From: Komagataeibacter xylinus
GTDB taxonomy: Bacteria > Pseudomonadota > Alphaproteobacteria > Acetobacterales > Acetobacteraceae
NCBI RefSeq assembly: GCF_009834365.1
Contig: NZ_CP041348.1
Span: forward strand, 2,889,001-2,953,000
DNA: 64,000 bases
Direction: 5' to 3'
Below, piece by piece: positions 6,941-16,731 of the stretch (positions within the stretch are counted from its first letter, which is position 1; every line of letters begins with the position of its first letter). Below the pieces are notes generated by a model. The model had not been told where the DNA came from, searched no databases, and worked only from the letters and a program-made list of their open reading frames with translations. The position numbers were made by a program, and so were the translations under genes.

Positions 6941-8577
6941 TGAACCAGCAACTGCCCATGCCGCCCATGCCGCGTGGCGGCGAGAAGTTCGGTGCGTGGT
7001 GGGATGAAGGGGCTGCCCAGCGCGCCTGTGCCTTCTTCCCTGCCATGCTCCGGCATACGGAAGGCGAGTGGGCAGGTAAGCCCTTCCATCTGCGGGACTG
7101 GCAGCGCGATGAGATCGTGCGCCCCCTGTTCGGCTGGAAGCGGCAGGACGGAACGCGGCTCTACCGCTCTGCCTGGATCGAGATCCCGCGCAAGAACGGC
7201 AAGACAGAAGTGGCCGCCGGCCTTGCACTGCTCCTGATGTTTGTCGATCAGGAGTTCGGTGGCCAGGGCTATTCTATGGCCGTGGATGAAGACCAGGCCA
7301 AGATCGTGTTCAACAAGGCCACTGTCATGGTGTCCATGAATGAGGCCCTGTCGAACCGCCTGGAGCTTCTGAAGAAGTCCATCTTCTGCCCTGCCCTGTC
7401 ATCCTCGTTCAAGCCGCTCTCATCCGGCCCGCGCGGCAAGCATGGTTTCTCGCCCACCTTCGCCATTGGCGATGAGGTGCATGAATGGCGCGATGGCGAG
7501 CTGGCCGATGTCGTGCACAAAGGCACGGCCGCCCGTCGCCAGCCGCTGGAAATCTACATCACCACGGCCGGCATCAACGGCGTGGGCTATGCCTGGGAAC
7601 AGCACGAACTCGCCATGCAGCTGCTGTCTGGTGATGTGATTGACCCCACCATCCTGCCGGTCATCTTCGCTGCGGGCGAGAATGACGACTGGACCAAGGA
7701 AGAGACCTGGCGCAAGGCCAACCCGAATTACGGAATATCGGTCAAGCCCGATTACATGCGCGAGGAAGCCGCCAAGGCTGCCCGCTCCCCGCGTGCCGAG
7801 AACGACTTCCGCCGCTTCCATCTCAACCAGTGGACCGAGCAGGTCACCCGCTGGCTGCCGGTTGCCGAATGGAAAGCCTGCGCCGGCAGCATAGGGTGGC
7901 AGGATCTTCCTGCCCATGTACGCGGCCGCCGCTGTTTCGGCGGCATTGATCTGTCCCAGGCGCGCGACTGGAGTGCCCTGTGCTGGTGCTTCCCTCCCTT
8001 CGATGATCAGCCCGACGGCGATTACATTTTCATCTGGCGCTTCTGGCTGCCCAGGCAGTCCCTGCTGGACCAGCCTGCCGGCCGCCGTTCCCGCTTCCAG
8101 TCCTTTGCCGATAGCGGCGCACTGACCCTCCTGCCCGGCGCCATCGTCGACAACGCCTTCATCCGCCAGCAGGTCAATGACGATGCGCAGCTTTTCCAGC
8201 CGGAATGGATCGGCATCGATCCCTTCAACACCGGCGACATGCCCAACCGCCTCAAGGATACTGATGGCCTGCCCATCGAATACTTCCGGCAGGGCTTCCT
8301 TTCCATGTCGCCTGCCTGCAAGGGCTTCGAGCGCCTGGTCATCGGCAACAAGATGCAGCACGGCGGCAACCCCGTCGCGTCATGGATGGCCCGCAACATC
8401 TCCGTCACGTCCGACCCCGCCGGAAACATAAAGCCTGACAAATCGGTCGAGACAGGTGCCTCGGGCAAGATCGACGGCATCGTGGCCGCGATCATGGCCT
8501 ACGGTGGCGCCACCCTCAAACCTCCTGAAAAGCCCGTTGGTGTCCAGAACATCAACGGTATCCTCGTCATAGGGTGA
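6940..8577 (+). CDS. Terminase large subunit (Terminase_1, HK97-like)
   Basis: 545 residues. Walker A is IPRKNGKTE (about 82-90) and Walker B with catalytic Glu is FAIGDE (about 174-179). The RNase H-like nuclease half starts at GGIDLSQARDWSAL (Asp337) and continues with GIDPFNT. It cuts concatemeric DNA and powers its packaging into the prohead through the portal encoded next. Length and motif order are normal for the family. Confidence 0.95.
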   Translation: MNQQLPMPPMPRGGEKFGAWWDEGAAQRACAFFPAMLRHTEGEWAGKPFHLRDWQRDEIVRPLFGWKRQDGTRLYRSAWIEIPRKNGKTEVAAGLALLLMFVDQEFGGQGYSMAVDEDQAKIVFNKATVMVSMNEALSNRLELLKKSIFCPALSSSFKPLSSGPRGKHGFSPTFAIGDEVHEWRDGELADVVHKGTAARRQPLEIYITTAGINGVGYAWEQHELAMQLLSGDVIDPTILPVIFAAGENDDWTKEETWRKANPNYGISVKPDYMREEAAKAARSPRAENDFRRFHLNQWTEQVTRWLPVAEWKACAGSIGWQDLPAHVRGRRCFGGIDLSQARDWSALCWCFPPFDDQPDGDYIFIWRFWLPRQSLLDQPAGRRSRFQSFADSGALTLLPGAIVDNAFIRQQVNDDAQLFQPEWIGIDPFNTGDMPNRLKDTDGLPIEYFRQGFLSMSPACKGFERLVIGNKMQHGGNPVASWMARNISVTSDPAGNIKPDKSVETGASGKIDGIVAAIMAYGGATLKPPEKPVGVQNINGILVIG

Positions 8578-8583
8578 CTGCAC

Positions 8584-9903
8584 ATGCCTCCTGCTATCCG
8601 CCGCGAGCCAAAACTCTCCTTCCCCGAGCGCAAGCCCGCGCCGGTGAACAAGGATGTCGGCACCACCACCATTCCCAGCCTCGGCATGTTCGCGGCCTTT
8701 GGCGGCTACCCCGCCAGCACCGGCACGCCGGTCACCCCGTTTACCGCCCTGCAGGCTTCTGCCGTCTATGCCTGCGTCAACTGCATCTCCCAGGACATCG
8801 CCAAGCTGGAGCTGACCATCCGCCGCAAGCTGCCCGGTGGCCGGGGCTATGTGAGCGTCAATGACCATCCGCTCTCGCGCGTGCTGCGCAAGCCCAACTC
8901 ATGGCAGACAGCCAACCAGTTCTGGCGCTACCTTATCACCTCGCTCAAGCTGCGCGGCAATGGCTATGCCGCCATCATCCGCGATGCAGGCGGCGCGCCC
9001 ATTGCCCTGATCCCGCTCTCGCCTGACATCACCACGCCCGTCGTGTCCGAAACCGGGCGCGTCTATTACCGCTTTTCCCATCCCGCCATCGGCCAGGGTC
9101 AGCTGTGGTATCAGGAGAACATCCTCCACCTGCGCGACACCATGGTCGACGGCGGCTATATCGGCCTCTCTCCCATTGCCTATGCGCAGGATGTCATGGG
9201 CGTCGCCATCGCCGCCCAGCGCCATGCCGCCATCCTCTTCCGCCAAGGCAACCAGTCCGGTGGCGTTCTGTCCACCGACAAGCCTCTCTCGCCCGAGGGG
9301 GCGGTACAGATCGCCAATGAAGTGGCAGGCCATTACCAGGGCGTCGAGAACTCATCCAAGCCGATGGTCCTGGGTGGCGGCATGAAATACGAGCGCATGA
9401 CCCTGACCAATGAAGAGGCGCAGTTCCTGGAGTCCCGCCGCTTCTCGGTCGAGGAAATCTGCCGCATCTTCCGCGTGCCACCCCACAAGGCCCAGCACCC
9501 TGTCGGCGGCACGTTCTCCGATATCGAGAGCGAGGAGCAGGCCTACATTAACGATACCCTGCAACCCGTCGCCACCGAGGCCGAGCAGGTCGGCACCGAC
9601 CGCCTGCTGTTTCAGGATGAAGTCGAGGCCGGCCTGCAGCTCTATTTCGATTTCGCCAGCCTCCTGCGCGGCAACATGAAGGCGAGATACGAGGGCTACA
9701 GCATCGGCACCCAGACCGGCATCCTGTCGGTCAATGAAGCCCGCGCCAAGGAAGGTCTCGCCCCGATCGAGGGTGGTGACGTGCACCGCTTCCCGCTCAA
9801 CACCGGCGACATCACGCCACCCTCCCCGCCACCAACAGGCGCGCCTGGCGACACCGCGCCCGAGGCCAAACCCCAGATCACTCCGCCACCAGAGGACAAC
9901 TGA
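8584..9903 (+). CDS. Portal protein, HK97 family
   Basis: 439 residues. Family features seen: SAVYACVNCISQDIAKLEL near residue 60, HPLSRVLRKPN, LKLRGNGYAAI, and the conserved FSVEEICRIFRVPPHK segment near residue 285. A Pro-rich tail ends the protein. It forms the dodecameric channel at one head vertex, binding TerL during packaging and connectors later. Located between TerL and the prohead protease as in HK97. Confidence 0.95.
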   Translation: MPPAIRREPKLSFPERKPAPVNKDVGTTTIPSLGMFAAFGGYPASTGTPVTPFTALQASAVYACVNCISQDIAKLELTIRRKLPGGRGYVSVNDHPLSRVLRKPNSWQTANQFWRYLITSLKLRGNGYAAIIRDAGGAPIALIPLSPDITTPVVSETGRVYYRFSHPAIGQGQLWYQENILHLRDTMVDGGYIGLSPIAYAQDVMGVAIAAQRHAAILFRQGNQSGGVLSTDKPLSPEGAVQIANEVAGHYQGVENSSKPMVLGGGMKYERMTLTNEEAQFLESRRFSVEEICRIFRVPPHKAQHPVGGTFSDIESEEQAYINDTLQPVATEAEQVGTDRLLFQDEVEAGLQLYFDFASLLRGNMKARYEGYSIGTQTGILSVNEARAKEGLAPIEGGDVHRFPLNTGDITPPSPPPTGAPGDTAPEAKPQITPPPEDN

Positions 9904-9905
9904 CC

Positions 9906-10604
9906 ATGCGTACCGTCTCCCCCGCACGCTTCGCCAAGATGGCATGGGAATGCCGCAAGCGCGGCAGCACATCCCGCCTGTCCGACCTGCGCGTCGTGCG
10001 CTCCTTCATCACCAAGCTCGATGCCCCGCAGGATGCCGGCGAGACCCGCCAGCTGCGCTACACCATCACCACCGATGCCGTGGACCGCATGCAGGATGTC
10101 ATCTCGGCCGATGGCTGGGATCTGAAATCCTACCTCCAGAACCCCGTCGTGCTCTGGGGCCATGACCATGACCTGGTCATCGGCAAGGCGATCGACATCT
10201 CCCGCGCCGGCAACGGCCTGGACGCCACCGTGCAGTTCCAGCCCAGCGACATGCCCATCGTGGGCGGCTGGGCCGATTATGCCTTCCGCTCCGGCATGAC
10301 CGGCTTCATCCGCGCCACCAGTGTGGGCTTCCGCCCGCTGGAATGGGATTTCACGGAAGATGAGGAACGTGACGGCGACAGCTGGTTCCCCGGCATCGAT
10401 TTCAAACGGCAGGAACTGACCGAGTTCTCCGTGGTCAGCGTGCCGGCCAACCCCGAGGCCCTGCTCGCGCCTGACGCCACCGTTGCAGGGGCCGGTGGGA
10501 AAAGCCTTGAAAATCCCGGCGCACGGCCAGACACGGCCAGTATCGACGTAGCGCGGGCGCACCTGCGTGCTACGCGGGCAAGACGGTTCGCGCTCCCGGC
10601 CTGA
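9906..10604 (+). CDS. Prohead maturation protease (HK97 family, S78/U35)
   Basis: 232 residues. Likely catalytic residues are His86 in LWGHDHD and Ser139 in ATSVGF, with the typical LTEFSVVSVPANPEA block at about 171-185. It cleaves the N-terminal scaffold (delta) region of the capsid protein encoded next. The last 45 residues are low complexity and basic. Confidence 0.93.
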   Translation: MRTVSPARFAKMAWECRKRGSTSRLSDLRVVRSFITKLDAPQDAGETRQLRYTITTDAVDRMQDVISADGWDLKSYLQNPVVLWGHDHDLVIGKAIDISRAGNGLDATVQFQPSDMPIVGGWADYAFRSGMTGFIRATSVGFRPLEWDFTEDEERDGDSWFPGIDFKRQELTEFSVVSVPANPEALLAPDATVAGAGGKSLENPGARPDTASIDVARAHLRATRARRFALPA

Positions 10605-10644
10605 CTTCCCTACGGGTGCGGGCGCGCCCTCAAGAGGACGGAAC

Positions 10645-12180
10645 ATGCCCGCACCAATCAATCTCGAATCCCTCAAGGAACTCCGCCGCCAGCGCAAGAA
10701 GGCGGCGGATGATTATCGTAATACCGTAGCCCGGCTGGAAGAACGTGCCATCGCCCGCGTCAAGGCCGCCGAGGAAGGCAACCCGGTCGACCCCGAAACC
10801 GCCCAGACCGAAGACAAGGCGGATAACGACGCCATCACCGGGCTCCAGCGTACCATTGAAGACCTCGACACCCGCATCGGCCGGGTGGAGGAAGTCCTCA
10901 ACCTCGACGCCGCAAATACAGCTGACCCCGAAGGCCCCGAGGGGCAGCAGGAAATGGGCATGAGCCAGAACCTCCAGCGCACCATCATCGGCGTGCCCTT
11001 CAAGCAGAAGATGGAAACCGGCAGCCAGTTCATCCATTACATGCTCGCCGTGGGCCACGCCAAGAAATACGGTTTCCAGAACGCACTCAAATACGCCAAG
11101 GAAGGCCTGGGCAATACCGATGTCGAGCGCGCCCTTGCCGCTGGCGGCCAGACCACCGGCGGCGCGCTCGTGCCACAGCAGTTCGTGGCCGACCTGATCG
11201 AACTGCTGCGCGCCGCCACCGTCGTGCGCCGCGCCGGCGCCCGCACCATCGACATGGCTACCGGCAACCTGACCATGCCCCGCCTGGCGGGCGGCGCCAC
11301 GTCCGGCTACCAGGACGAACTGGACGATATCGGCGTCAGCCAGGAAACCTTCGATGACGTGCAGTTCAATGCCAAGAAACTGACCACGATTGTCCCGGTA
11401 TCGAATGACCTTATCCGCCGCGCGGCCATGTCGGTGGACCAGATCGTGCGTGATGACCTGATCGCCTCGGCTACCCGACGCGAGGATCTGGCATTCCTGC
11501 TCGGTGCGGGCACGCTCAAAGACCCGATCGGCATTCTCAACATGGGCGGTGCTGTCGTCGCAGGCGGGGCTGCGACCCTGACCGGCGCAATCAATACGCT
11601 CCAGTCATGTGAACTGACCCTGAAAAACGGTAACAGCCGCATGATCGCGCCGGCATGGATATTCCATCCCGCAGTTGAAGCCTTCCTCAAGGGCCTGACC
11701 AACGAGGTCGGCGGGTATTTCTTCCGTGATGAAATGAACACGGGGAAGTTGTCCGGCTACGATTACTACACCACCACCCAGCTGCCCACGAACCTCCAGA
11801 CTGATGGCAAGGGAAGCTACATCTTCTTTGTCGACATGGCCGATATCCTGATCGGCGACGCCTACACGGCCGATATCGAGGTCTCGTATGAGGGTGCCTA
11901 CAAGGGCACTGATGGCGAGATGGTCTCTGCTTTCCAGCGTGACCAGACGATTTTCCGCATCATCCGCGAACACGACATCCAGACCCGGCATCAGCAGTCC
12001 ATCGCCGTGGCGGACGTGGATGGGTGGATGCCTGGCGGCTGGACCGGCATGTCTGCTGGCGCGCCCTACACGACCCAGCCACTCAACACGTCCGGCTCGG
12101 CAGCGCAGAGCGCCAACCCGACCAGTGGCACAACCACGTCATCCGGCAGCACGACATCGTCTGGCACAACGGGCAGCTAA
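10645..12180 (+). CDS. Major capsid protein, HK97 fold
   Basis: 511 residues from ATG 10645, preceded by AAGAGGACGG. Residues about 1-100 are a charged coiled coil (LKELRRQRKKAADDY, then EDLDTRIGRVEEV) equal to the HK97 delta/scaffold domain removed by the protease. The shell domain follows, with GGALVPQQFVADLIELLR, AKKLTTIVPVSNDLIRRA and REDLAFLLGAGT, all typical. The C-terminus has an unusual Ser/Thr/Gly tail (SGTTTSSGSTTSSGTTG), possibly exposed on the capsid surface. Confidence 0.94.
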   Translation: MPAPINLESLKELRRQRKKAADDYRNTVARLEERAIARVKAAEEGNPVDPETAQTEDKADNDAITGLQRTIEDLDTRIGRVEEVLNLDAANTADPEGPEGQQEMGMSQNLQRTIIGVPFKQKMETGSQFIHYMLAVGHAKKYGFQNALKYAKEGLGNTDVERALAAGGQTTGGALVPQQFVADLIELLRAATVVRRAGARTIDMATGNLTMPRLAGGATSGYQDELDDIGVSQETFDDVQFNAKKLTTIVPVSNDLIRRAAMSVDQIVRDDLIASATRREDLAFLLGAGTLKDPIGILNMGGAVVAGGAATLTGAINTLQSCELTLKNGNSRMIAPAWIFHPAVEAFLKGLTNEVGGYFFRDEMNTGKLSGYDYYTTTQLPTNLQTDGKGSYIFFVDMADILIGDAYTADIEVSYEGAYKGTDGEMVSAFQRDQTIFRIIREHDIQTRHQQSIAVADVDGWMPGGWTGMSAGAPYTTQPLNTSGSAAQSANPTSGTTTSSGSTTSSGTTGS

Positions 12181-12224
12181 GGCTGCCCATCACCCATTTC
12201 CATTCCTGACAGGAACATCAGACC

Positions 12225-12530
12225 ATGCAGCATTTCCGCCGTGCCACAACTGTTGCCCTAAAAGACGCAGACCCCGGAGAAGCCGTGCGCCTCACTCGCT
12301 GGTGGCGGGGTTACCAGAAAGGGCAGGTTGCCCGGTTCAATACGATCACATCCACCCAGCTCAAGGCGAAGGGCTGGGCCATCCCTTACAAGCCCACAAA
12401 GGAAGAGAAGGAAGACGACGAACGTCGCGTCCAGATCCAGACCGATGGCATCATGCAGGATCGCCGCCTGCGGGCATCCGTCATCCAGGGCCTGGCTGAA
12501 CCCACCAGCCCCAAGCGCACCCGCGCCTGA
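12225..12530 (+). CDS. Hypothetical head-region protein
   Basis: 101 residues. The N-terminal RRATTVALKDADPGEAVRLT is followed by a segment that may form a small beta domain (KGQVARFNTITSTQLKAKGW) and a charged helical tail. It sits between capsid and head-tail connector and overlaps the connector start (TGATG). Possibly a capsid accessory or neck protein; no family is recognised. Confidence 0.6.
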   Translation: MQHFRRATTVALKDADPGEAVRLTRWWRGYQKGQVARFNTITSTQLKAKGWAIPYKPTKEEKEDDERRVQIQTDGIMQDRRLRASVIQGLAEPTSPKRTRA

Positions 12531-13174
12531 TGCCCACCACTCTTGTCCTGCGGGTCAAGACGCCGCCGCAACGCAAGGCCATATCGCTTGGCTTTGCGAA
12601 GCGGCATCTGCGTATCGACCACGATGATGATGATGACCTGCTGCGCACCTACATCAGGGCCGCAACATCATGGGTGGAGAAGTTCACCGGTCGCGCCCTC
12701 ATCACCACAGAATACACCATGGCAGTCGGCGACCAGCCCATCGCCAACGCATGGCCCATGACGCCCTCGCCCCTGCTGGTCCTGCCGCTGGCCTATTCGT
12801 GGCCGCCCATGCACCCGCGTCCCTACCGGCTGCTGCGCGCCCCGTTCCAGACCTTCGGCGGCATACAGGTCATCGACCCGGAAGGTGCGACCGATACCCT
12901 CTCTCCCACCGATTACTGGCTCGATGCCGCATCCGAACCCGCCCGGTTTTCCATGACCGGGTCGTTCGGTCTGCTGCGTGGCCGCCACCTGCTGGTCACC
13001 TTCACGGCAGGATACGGCGATACGCACAAGCAGATCCCTGCTGACATCAGGCTCGCCATCGCCATGCTCACCGCCTACATCTACGAGAACCGGGGCGACA
13101 TGAGCATGGAGGCCATGCCCGACTGGGCCGAGGCCATGCTCTTTAACTATCGCCTGGTGTGGTTCGGTGCCTGA
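12530..13174 (+). CDS. Head-tail connector protein (gp6-like)
   Basis: 214 residues. The N-terminal AISLGFAKRHLRIDHDDDDDLL then YIRAATSWVEKFTGRAL is the diagnostic start of the HK97 gp6/YqbG adaptor family, and IPADIRLAIAMLTAYIYENR is its C-terminal helix. It forms a ring between portal and head-closure protein. Slight overlap with the next gene (GTG 13167). Confidence 0.88.
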   Translation: MPTTLVLRVKTPPQRKAISLGFAKRHLRIDHDDDDDLLRTYIRAATSWVEKFTGRALITTEYTMAVGDQPIANAWPMTPSPLLVLPLAYSWPPMHPRPYRLLRAPFQTFGGIQVIDPEGATDTLSPTDYWLDAASEPARFSMTGSFGLLRGRHLLVTFTAGYGDTHKQIPADIRLAIAMLTAYIYENRGDMSMEAMPDWAEAMLFNYRLVWFGA

Positions 13175-13568
13175 AGACGAACGCATCCGCGTGGGGCGCC
13201 TGCGCTGGCCGGTGCTCATCGCACGCCGCAACCAGATGCCCGACCAGACCGGTGCCGGCATCGTCACCGCGTTCCAGGGCATGGCCAAGACCCGCGCCGA
13301 TGTGCAGGCCGTGGGCGCCATGACCTACTGGGGCACCATGCAGACCGACAGCCCCGCCATCACCCATCGCATCTTCATGCGCTGGGCTGATGCCATCCCG
13401 AACACCCACGCCATTTTCCGCACCACACGCCGCAATGACGGCTCGCTTAGGTGGGAACAGTTCCGCGTGCGCCGCTGGAAGGAACTCGGCGGCCGCAAGC
13501 GCTTCGTGTGCATCGAATGCGAGCTGGAACAGCAGGGAACGGATGAACAGATCGATGCCACGCAATAG
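13167..13568 (+). CDS. Head closure / head-tail joining protein
   Basis: 133 residues from GTG 13167, overlapping the connector by 8 nt. The N-terminal RVGRLRWPVLIARRNQ and later YWGTMQTD, HRIFMRW and FRVRRWKELGGRKRF fit the phage head-tail joining (SPP1 gp16/HK97 gp7-like) beta-barrel family that plugs the connector. Assignment rests on position and this weak resemblance. Confidence 0.7.
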   Translation: MPEDERIRVGRLRWPVLIARRNQMPDQTGAGIVTAFQGMAKTRADVQAVGAMTYWGTMQTDSPAITHRIFMRWADAIPNTHAIFRTTRRNDGSLRWEQFRVRRWKELGGRKRFVCIECELEQQGTDEQIDATQ

Positions 13569-14094
13569 CAATATCCAGATCCAGATTTCCGCCTACGCTC
13601 CCGTTTTCTCCAAAAAGCTGCTCCGCAAGAACCTGCGCACCGCAGGGCAGGAAGTGGCTGCCGCCGCCCGGCGCAACATCCGCTCCACCATAGGCGGCGG
13701 CCGCATCTACTACGGCGCCGGCGGCTCCATCAAATACCGTGGCGGCGCCAACCCCGGCAAATACCGCGCATCGGCACCCGGCCAGTCACCCGTCAACGTC
13801 ACCGGCACGCTCGCCCGCTCCATCAAGGCACGCCTGCTCAAGGGCAAGAACCGCGATGTCGAGGCCATTACCGACAGCGCTTTCTACGCCAAGTTTCTGG
13901 AAGTCGGGGCAAAGGGCGGCAAGCCCGGTGGCCGCAACAAGCGCAGCCGCAGCCAGCTCTATGTCTCCAGCCAGCGCGTGCTGGCCCCGCGCCAGTTCCT
14001 GTCCAGGGCACTGGCCGAGCGCGCCAGCTCCATCGAGCGCCGCATGGCCGATGCCGCGGTAAAGGACATCGTCATGGAGCGCGTCAGGACATGA
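13543..14094 (+). CDS. Phage tail completion protein (HK97 gp10-like)
   Basis: 183 residues from ATG 13543, with AGGG just upstream (ATG 13555 is the alternative). Basic N-terminal helix, then RSTIGGG and the family-like segment APGQSPVNVTGTLARSIKARL, and a C-terminal LEVGAKGGKPGGRNKRSRS rich in basic residues. gp10-like proteins link connector and tail. Overlaps the next gene by ATGA. Confidence 0.7.
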   Translation: MNRSMPRNSNIQIQISAYAPVFSKKLLRKNLRTAGQEVAAAARRNIRSTIGGGRIYYGAGGSIKYRGGANPGKYRASAPGQSPVNVTGTLARSIKARLLKGKNRDVEAITDSAFYAKFLEVGAKGGKPGGRNKRSRSQLYVSSQRVLAPRQFLSRALAERASSIERRMADAAVKDIVMERVRT

Positions 14095-14660
14095 ACATCG
14101 ACGCCGTCATCATGCAGATCCGCGCCTGCTCGACTTTCCTCGCGCGTGACGCCAATGGCGAGACCTGTGTTGCCGGTGCAGCCGAGCTGGCGCAGGTGGT
14201 CGACAAGGCATGGCTCAAACGGCCCGCCGCCTACGTCATCCCGCTCGATGATGCCGCTGGCGACAATATCTCGCTTAACGGCCTCGACCAGGACGTGACC
14301 GAGACCATCGGCATCGTCGTCGACATGCCCAACCGCACCGACCAGCGCGGGCAGCACGCATCCTCGCTCGTCGACCTCGCCCGTGCCGACCTGTTCCGGT
14401 GCATCCTCAACTGGCGGCCCGATTGGGCGACCGGTGCAAGCAAAGGCTTTTCCTATGCCGGCGGCCACCTGGTGCACATGGATCGAGAGCGGTTGCACTG
14501 GCAGTTCGATTTCTCCTTGAAAATCCTCATTACCGATGAAGACGGCTGGCAGCCCCCGGCTGATCCCATCATAGGGATAGAGGCAACATTGACTGATCCC
14601 GAGAGCGGCGACGACACCCCGTTCGGCTTCACGCTCGGTTCGCCTGGAGGCAACACATGA
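14091..14660 (+). CDS. Tail terminator-like protein (Mu gp37 family)
   Basis: 189 residues. RPAAYVIPLDDAAGDN followed by QDVTETIGIVVDMPNR is characteristic of the Mu gp37-like family that caps the contractile tail. It is directly before the DUF2635/gp38 gene, in Mu order, and overlaps it by ATGA at 14657-14660. Confidence 0.78.
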   Translation: MNIDAVIMQIRACSTFLARDANGETCVAGAAELAQVVDKAWLKRPAAYVIPLDDAAGDNISLNGLDQDVTETIGIVVDMPNRTDQRGQHASSLVDLARADLFRCILNWRPDWATGASKGFSYAGGHLVHMDRERLHWQFDFSLKILITDEDGWQPPADPIIGIEATLTDPESGDDTPFGFTLGSPGGNT

Positions 14661-14884
14661 AAATCTACCCGGTCGAGGGCCGGACGGTCAGAGACCCCCG
14701 CACCCGCGCGCCCGTTCCCGCAAAAGGGCTCACCGTATCGGATTACGATCCGTTCTGGGCACGCCGCCTGCGTGATGGCGATGTCACGAAAACCGCACCA
14801 CAGGCCGAGGCCAAGCCGGTCGAGGCTCCTGCCGCCCAGCCTGAAACCACGGCCGAGGCCCCCGCGCAGGAGAGCAAGTCGTGA
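14657..14884 (+). CDS. DUF2635 protein (Mu gp38-like)
   Basis: 75 residues. MKIYPVEGRTVRDPRTRAP and the later FWARRLRDGDV are the DUF2635 signature. The second half is an Ala/Glu/Pro low-complexity tail. In Mu-like phages this small protein precedes the sheath gene; function unknown. It overlaps the sheath start by 4 nt. Confidence 0.85.
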   Translation: MKIYPVEGRTVRDPRTRAPVPAKGLTVSDYDPFWARRLRDGDVTKTAPQAEAKPVEAPAAQPETTAEAPAQESKS

Positions 14885-16350
14885 GCATCACCTATCCGAA
14901 CTACCAGACCACGAACCGCGTCCCCGGCGTGTTCGCGGATATTGACCCGACCTTCGCCAATGATGCCAGCACCACCCTGCGCTCGCTCATCATCGGCCAG
15001 CGCCTCAAGGCTGGCAGCGCGCCTGCCGGCACGCCGGTCATCATCCCCAGCCCGTCGGTTGCCGTCTCCATGTTCGGCGCCGGTTCGCAGGCTGCCATCA
15101 TGGTCTCGCACTATCGCAACATCGATACGTTCGGCGAGCTGTGGGTGCTGCCACTGGATGATGATGCCGCAGCCATTCCCGCCAAGGGCGCGATCGCGCT
15201 CTCGGGCACGCCCACCGGTTCCGGCACGATCGTGTTCGAGATCGATGGTGCCCTGGTGCCCGTCGTCTATAACGCAGGCGATGCCCCGGCCGATATCGTA
15301 GCACGCATCCCCGTCGCCATGGCGCAGGTGGCGAACATCCCCGTGGCCGCCGGTGATATCACCGATGCCTCCCTGCCGCTCACGGCCCTGAACGCGGGCG
15401 AGTGCGGCAACGACATCCTGCTCGGCACGTCCGATACCTCATCGGATTACACGTCCGATGGCATCACCATCACTTTCACCCAGCTCACGGGTGGCAGCGA
15501 GAACCCCTCGGCAGCGCTCACGCCTGCGCTGGCAAACCTTGGCGACCGCACCTTCGACTTCGTGGCCTGCGGCTATACCGACGCCACCAGCCTGGCCGCC
15601 ATGGAGGAGTTCTGGAACGACCAGACCGGTCGCTGGTCATGGCTCCAGATGCTGTTCGGCCACGTCTACAATGCGCGCCGTGGCACGCTGGGCGAGATCA
15701 CCACCTTTGCCGCCACGGTCAATGACCAGCATCACAGCATCATGCCCATTGCCGACAGCCCGCATTCGCCCATCCGCTGGGCAGCCGAGATCGCGGCAGG
15801 CGTGGCGAACAAGGCGCGCAATGATCCTGGGCTGCCGCTGACCCAGATCGCGCTCACGGTCATGCCCCCGTCCCTACCCAGCCGCTGGACATTCTCCGAG
15901 CAGAACAGCCTTCTGTATGAGGGCATGTCCACCTTCTCGGTCGGCGATGACGATACCGTCTACATCCTGCGCATGGTCACCACCTATCAGGAAGATGCCT
16001 CGGGCATGGCCGATGACGCCTATCTCGATGCCGAGACCATGAACCAGCTGGCATATGTCATCCGCGACCTGCGCGCATTCCAGGCCCCCTACCTGACCAA
16101 GAAGCTGGTGTCAGACACAACGCGCATCGCCGCCGGATCTGATGCGATCAGCGCCTCGGTGGTCAAGCAGGCCCTGATCAGCCGCTATGCCACGCTGGAG
16201 ACGGCAGGCTACGTGCAGAACAGCGCCAATTTCGCAGCAGGCATCCTCGTGCAGAACGCAGGCGGCGGCCAGCTGCGCGAGCTGCTGCCGGTCGATGTCG
16301 TCAATCAGGTGCGTGACATCCCCATGCTGATCCAGTTCCGCAAAAGCTGA
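14881..16350 (+). CDS. Contractile tail sheath protein (Mu gpL-like)
   Basis: 489 residues, start GTG/ATG-type overlap at 14881. The opening TTNRVPGVFADIDP and the block of small-residue beta segments (SLIIGQRLKAGSAPAGTPV, MFGAGSQAAIMV) are typical of Mu gpL sheaths. The C-terminal sheath domain carries NMLAYVIRDLRAF-like and VKQALISRYATLE segments. It contracts around the tube at infection. Its presence shows the phage is a myovirus despite the HK97-type head. Confidence 0.93.
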   Translation: MSITYPNYQTTNRVPGVFADIDPTFANDASTTLRSLIIGQRLKAGSAPAGTPVIIPSPSVAVSMFGAGSQAAIMVSHYRNIDTFGELWVLPLDDDAAAIPAKGAIALSGTPTGSGTIVFEIDGALVPVVYNAGDAPADIVARIPVAMAQVANIPVAAGDITDASLPLTALNAGECGNDILLGTSDTSSDYTSDGITITFTQLTGGSENPSAALTPALANLGDRTFDFVACGYTDATSLAAMEEFWNDQTGRWSWLQMLFGHVYNARRGTLGEITTFAATVNDQHHSIMPIADSPHSPIRWAAEIAAGVANKARNDPGLPLTQIALTVMPPSLPSRWTFSEQNSLLYEGMSTFSVGDDDTVYILRMVTTYQEDASGMADDAYLDAETMNQLAYVIRDLRAFQAPYLTKKLVSDTTRIAAGSDAISASVVKQALISRYATLETAGYVQNSANFAAGILVQNAGGGQLRELLPVDVVNQVRDIPMLIQFRKS

Positions 16351-16362
16351 AAGAGCTAGACA

Positions 16363-16731
16363 ATGGCAAATATGCGCCGCGCAGGTGTCGCGGAAGGATT
16401 TATCAACGGTGTGTCCTACGACATTACCGAAACCCGCTACAGCCCCACCAAATGGGTGCGCGAAACCCTCAAGGGCCAGAACGGCATTCATGGCTATTCC
16501 GAAATGCCGCAGCAGGCCCGCATTGTCCTGTCCATACGTGATGCGGGCGGCATGACGGTGGGCGATTTCAGCGAGATGGTGGACGAGGAAGTCCAGCTCG
16601 TCCTTGCCAACGGCAAGACTGTTGGCGGTTCGGGCATGTGGTGCACGGAAGCGATCGAGGTCAACACCGTCGAAGCCACCATGGAAGTCACCTTTGAAGG
16701 CGTGAGCGTTACGGAGACCACAACATCATGA
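16363..16731 (+). CDS. Tail tube protein (Mu gpM-like)
   Basis: 122 residues. AGVAEGFINGVSYDITETRY and RIVLSIRDAGGMTVGDF fit the Mu tail tube family; the length is right. It forms the inner tube and lies directly behind the sheath gene as in Mu. Overlaps the chaperone gene by 4 nt. Confidence 0.92.
   Translation: MANMRRAGVAEGFINGVSYDITETRYSPTKWVRETLKGQNGIHGYSEMPQQARIVLSIRDAGGMTVGDFSEMVDEEVQLVLANGKTVGGSGMWCTEAIEVNTVEATMEVTFEGVSVTETTTS

Noticed and set aside
5405..7228. 607-codon open frame on the minus strand
   Set aside because: It lies antisense to HNH, the YdaS-like gene, TerS and the start of TerL, all of which have recognised families; its protein is Arg/Ser-rich with no domain, as expected from antisense of GC-rich genes.
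12530..13174. Poly-Asp run (DHDDDDDLL) in the connector as a metal-binding or frameshift artefact
   Set aside because: The flanking segments fit the gp6-like family in the same frame; the GAT repeat is a normal acidic turn.
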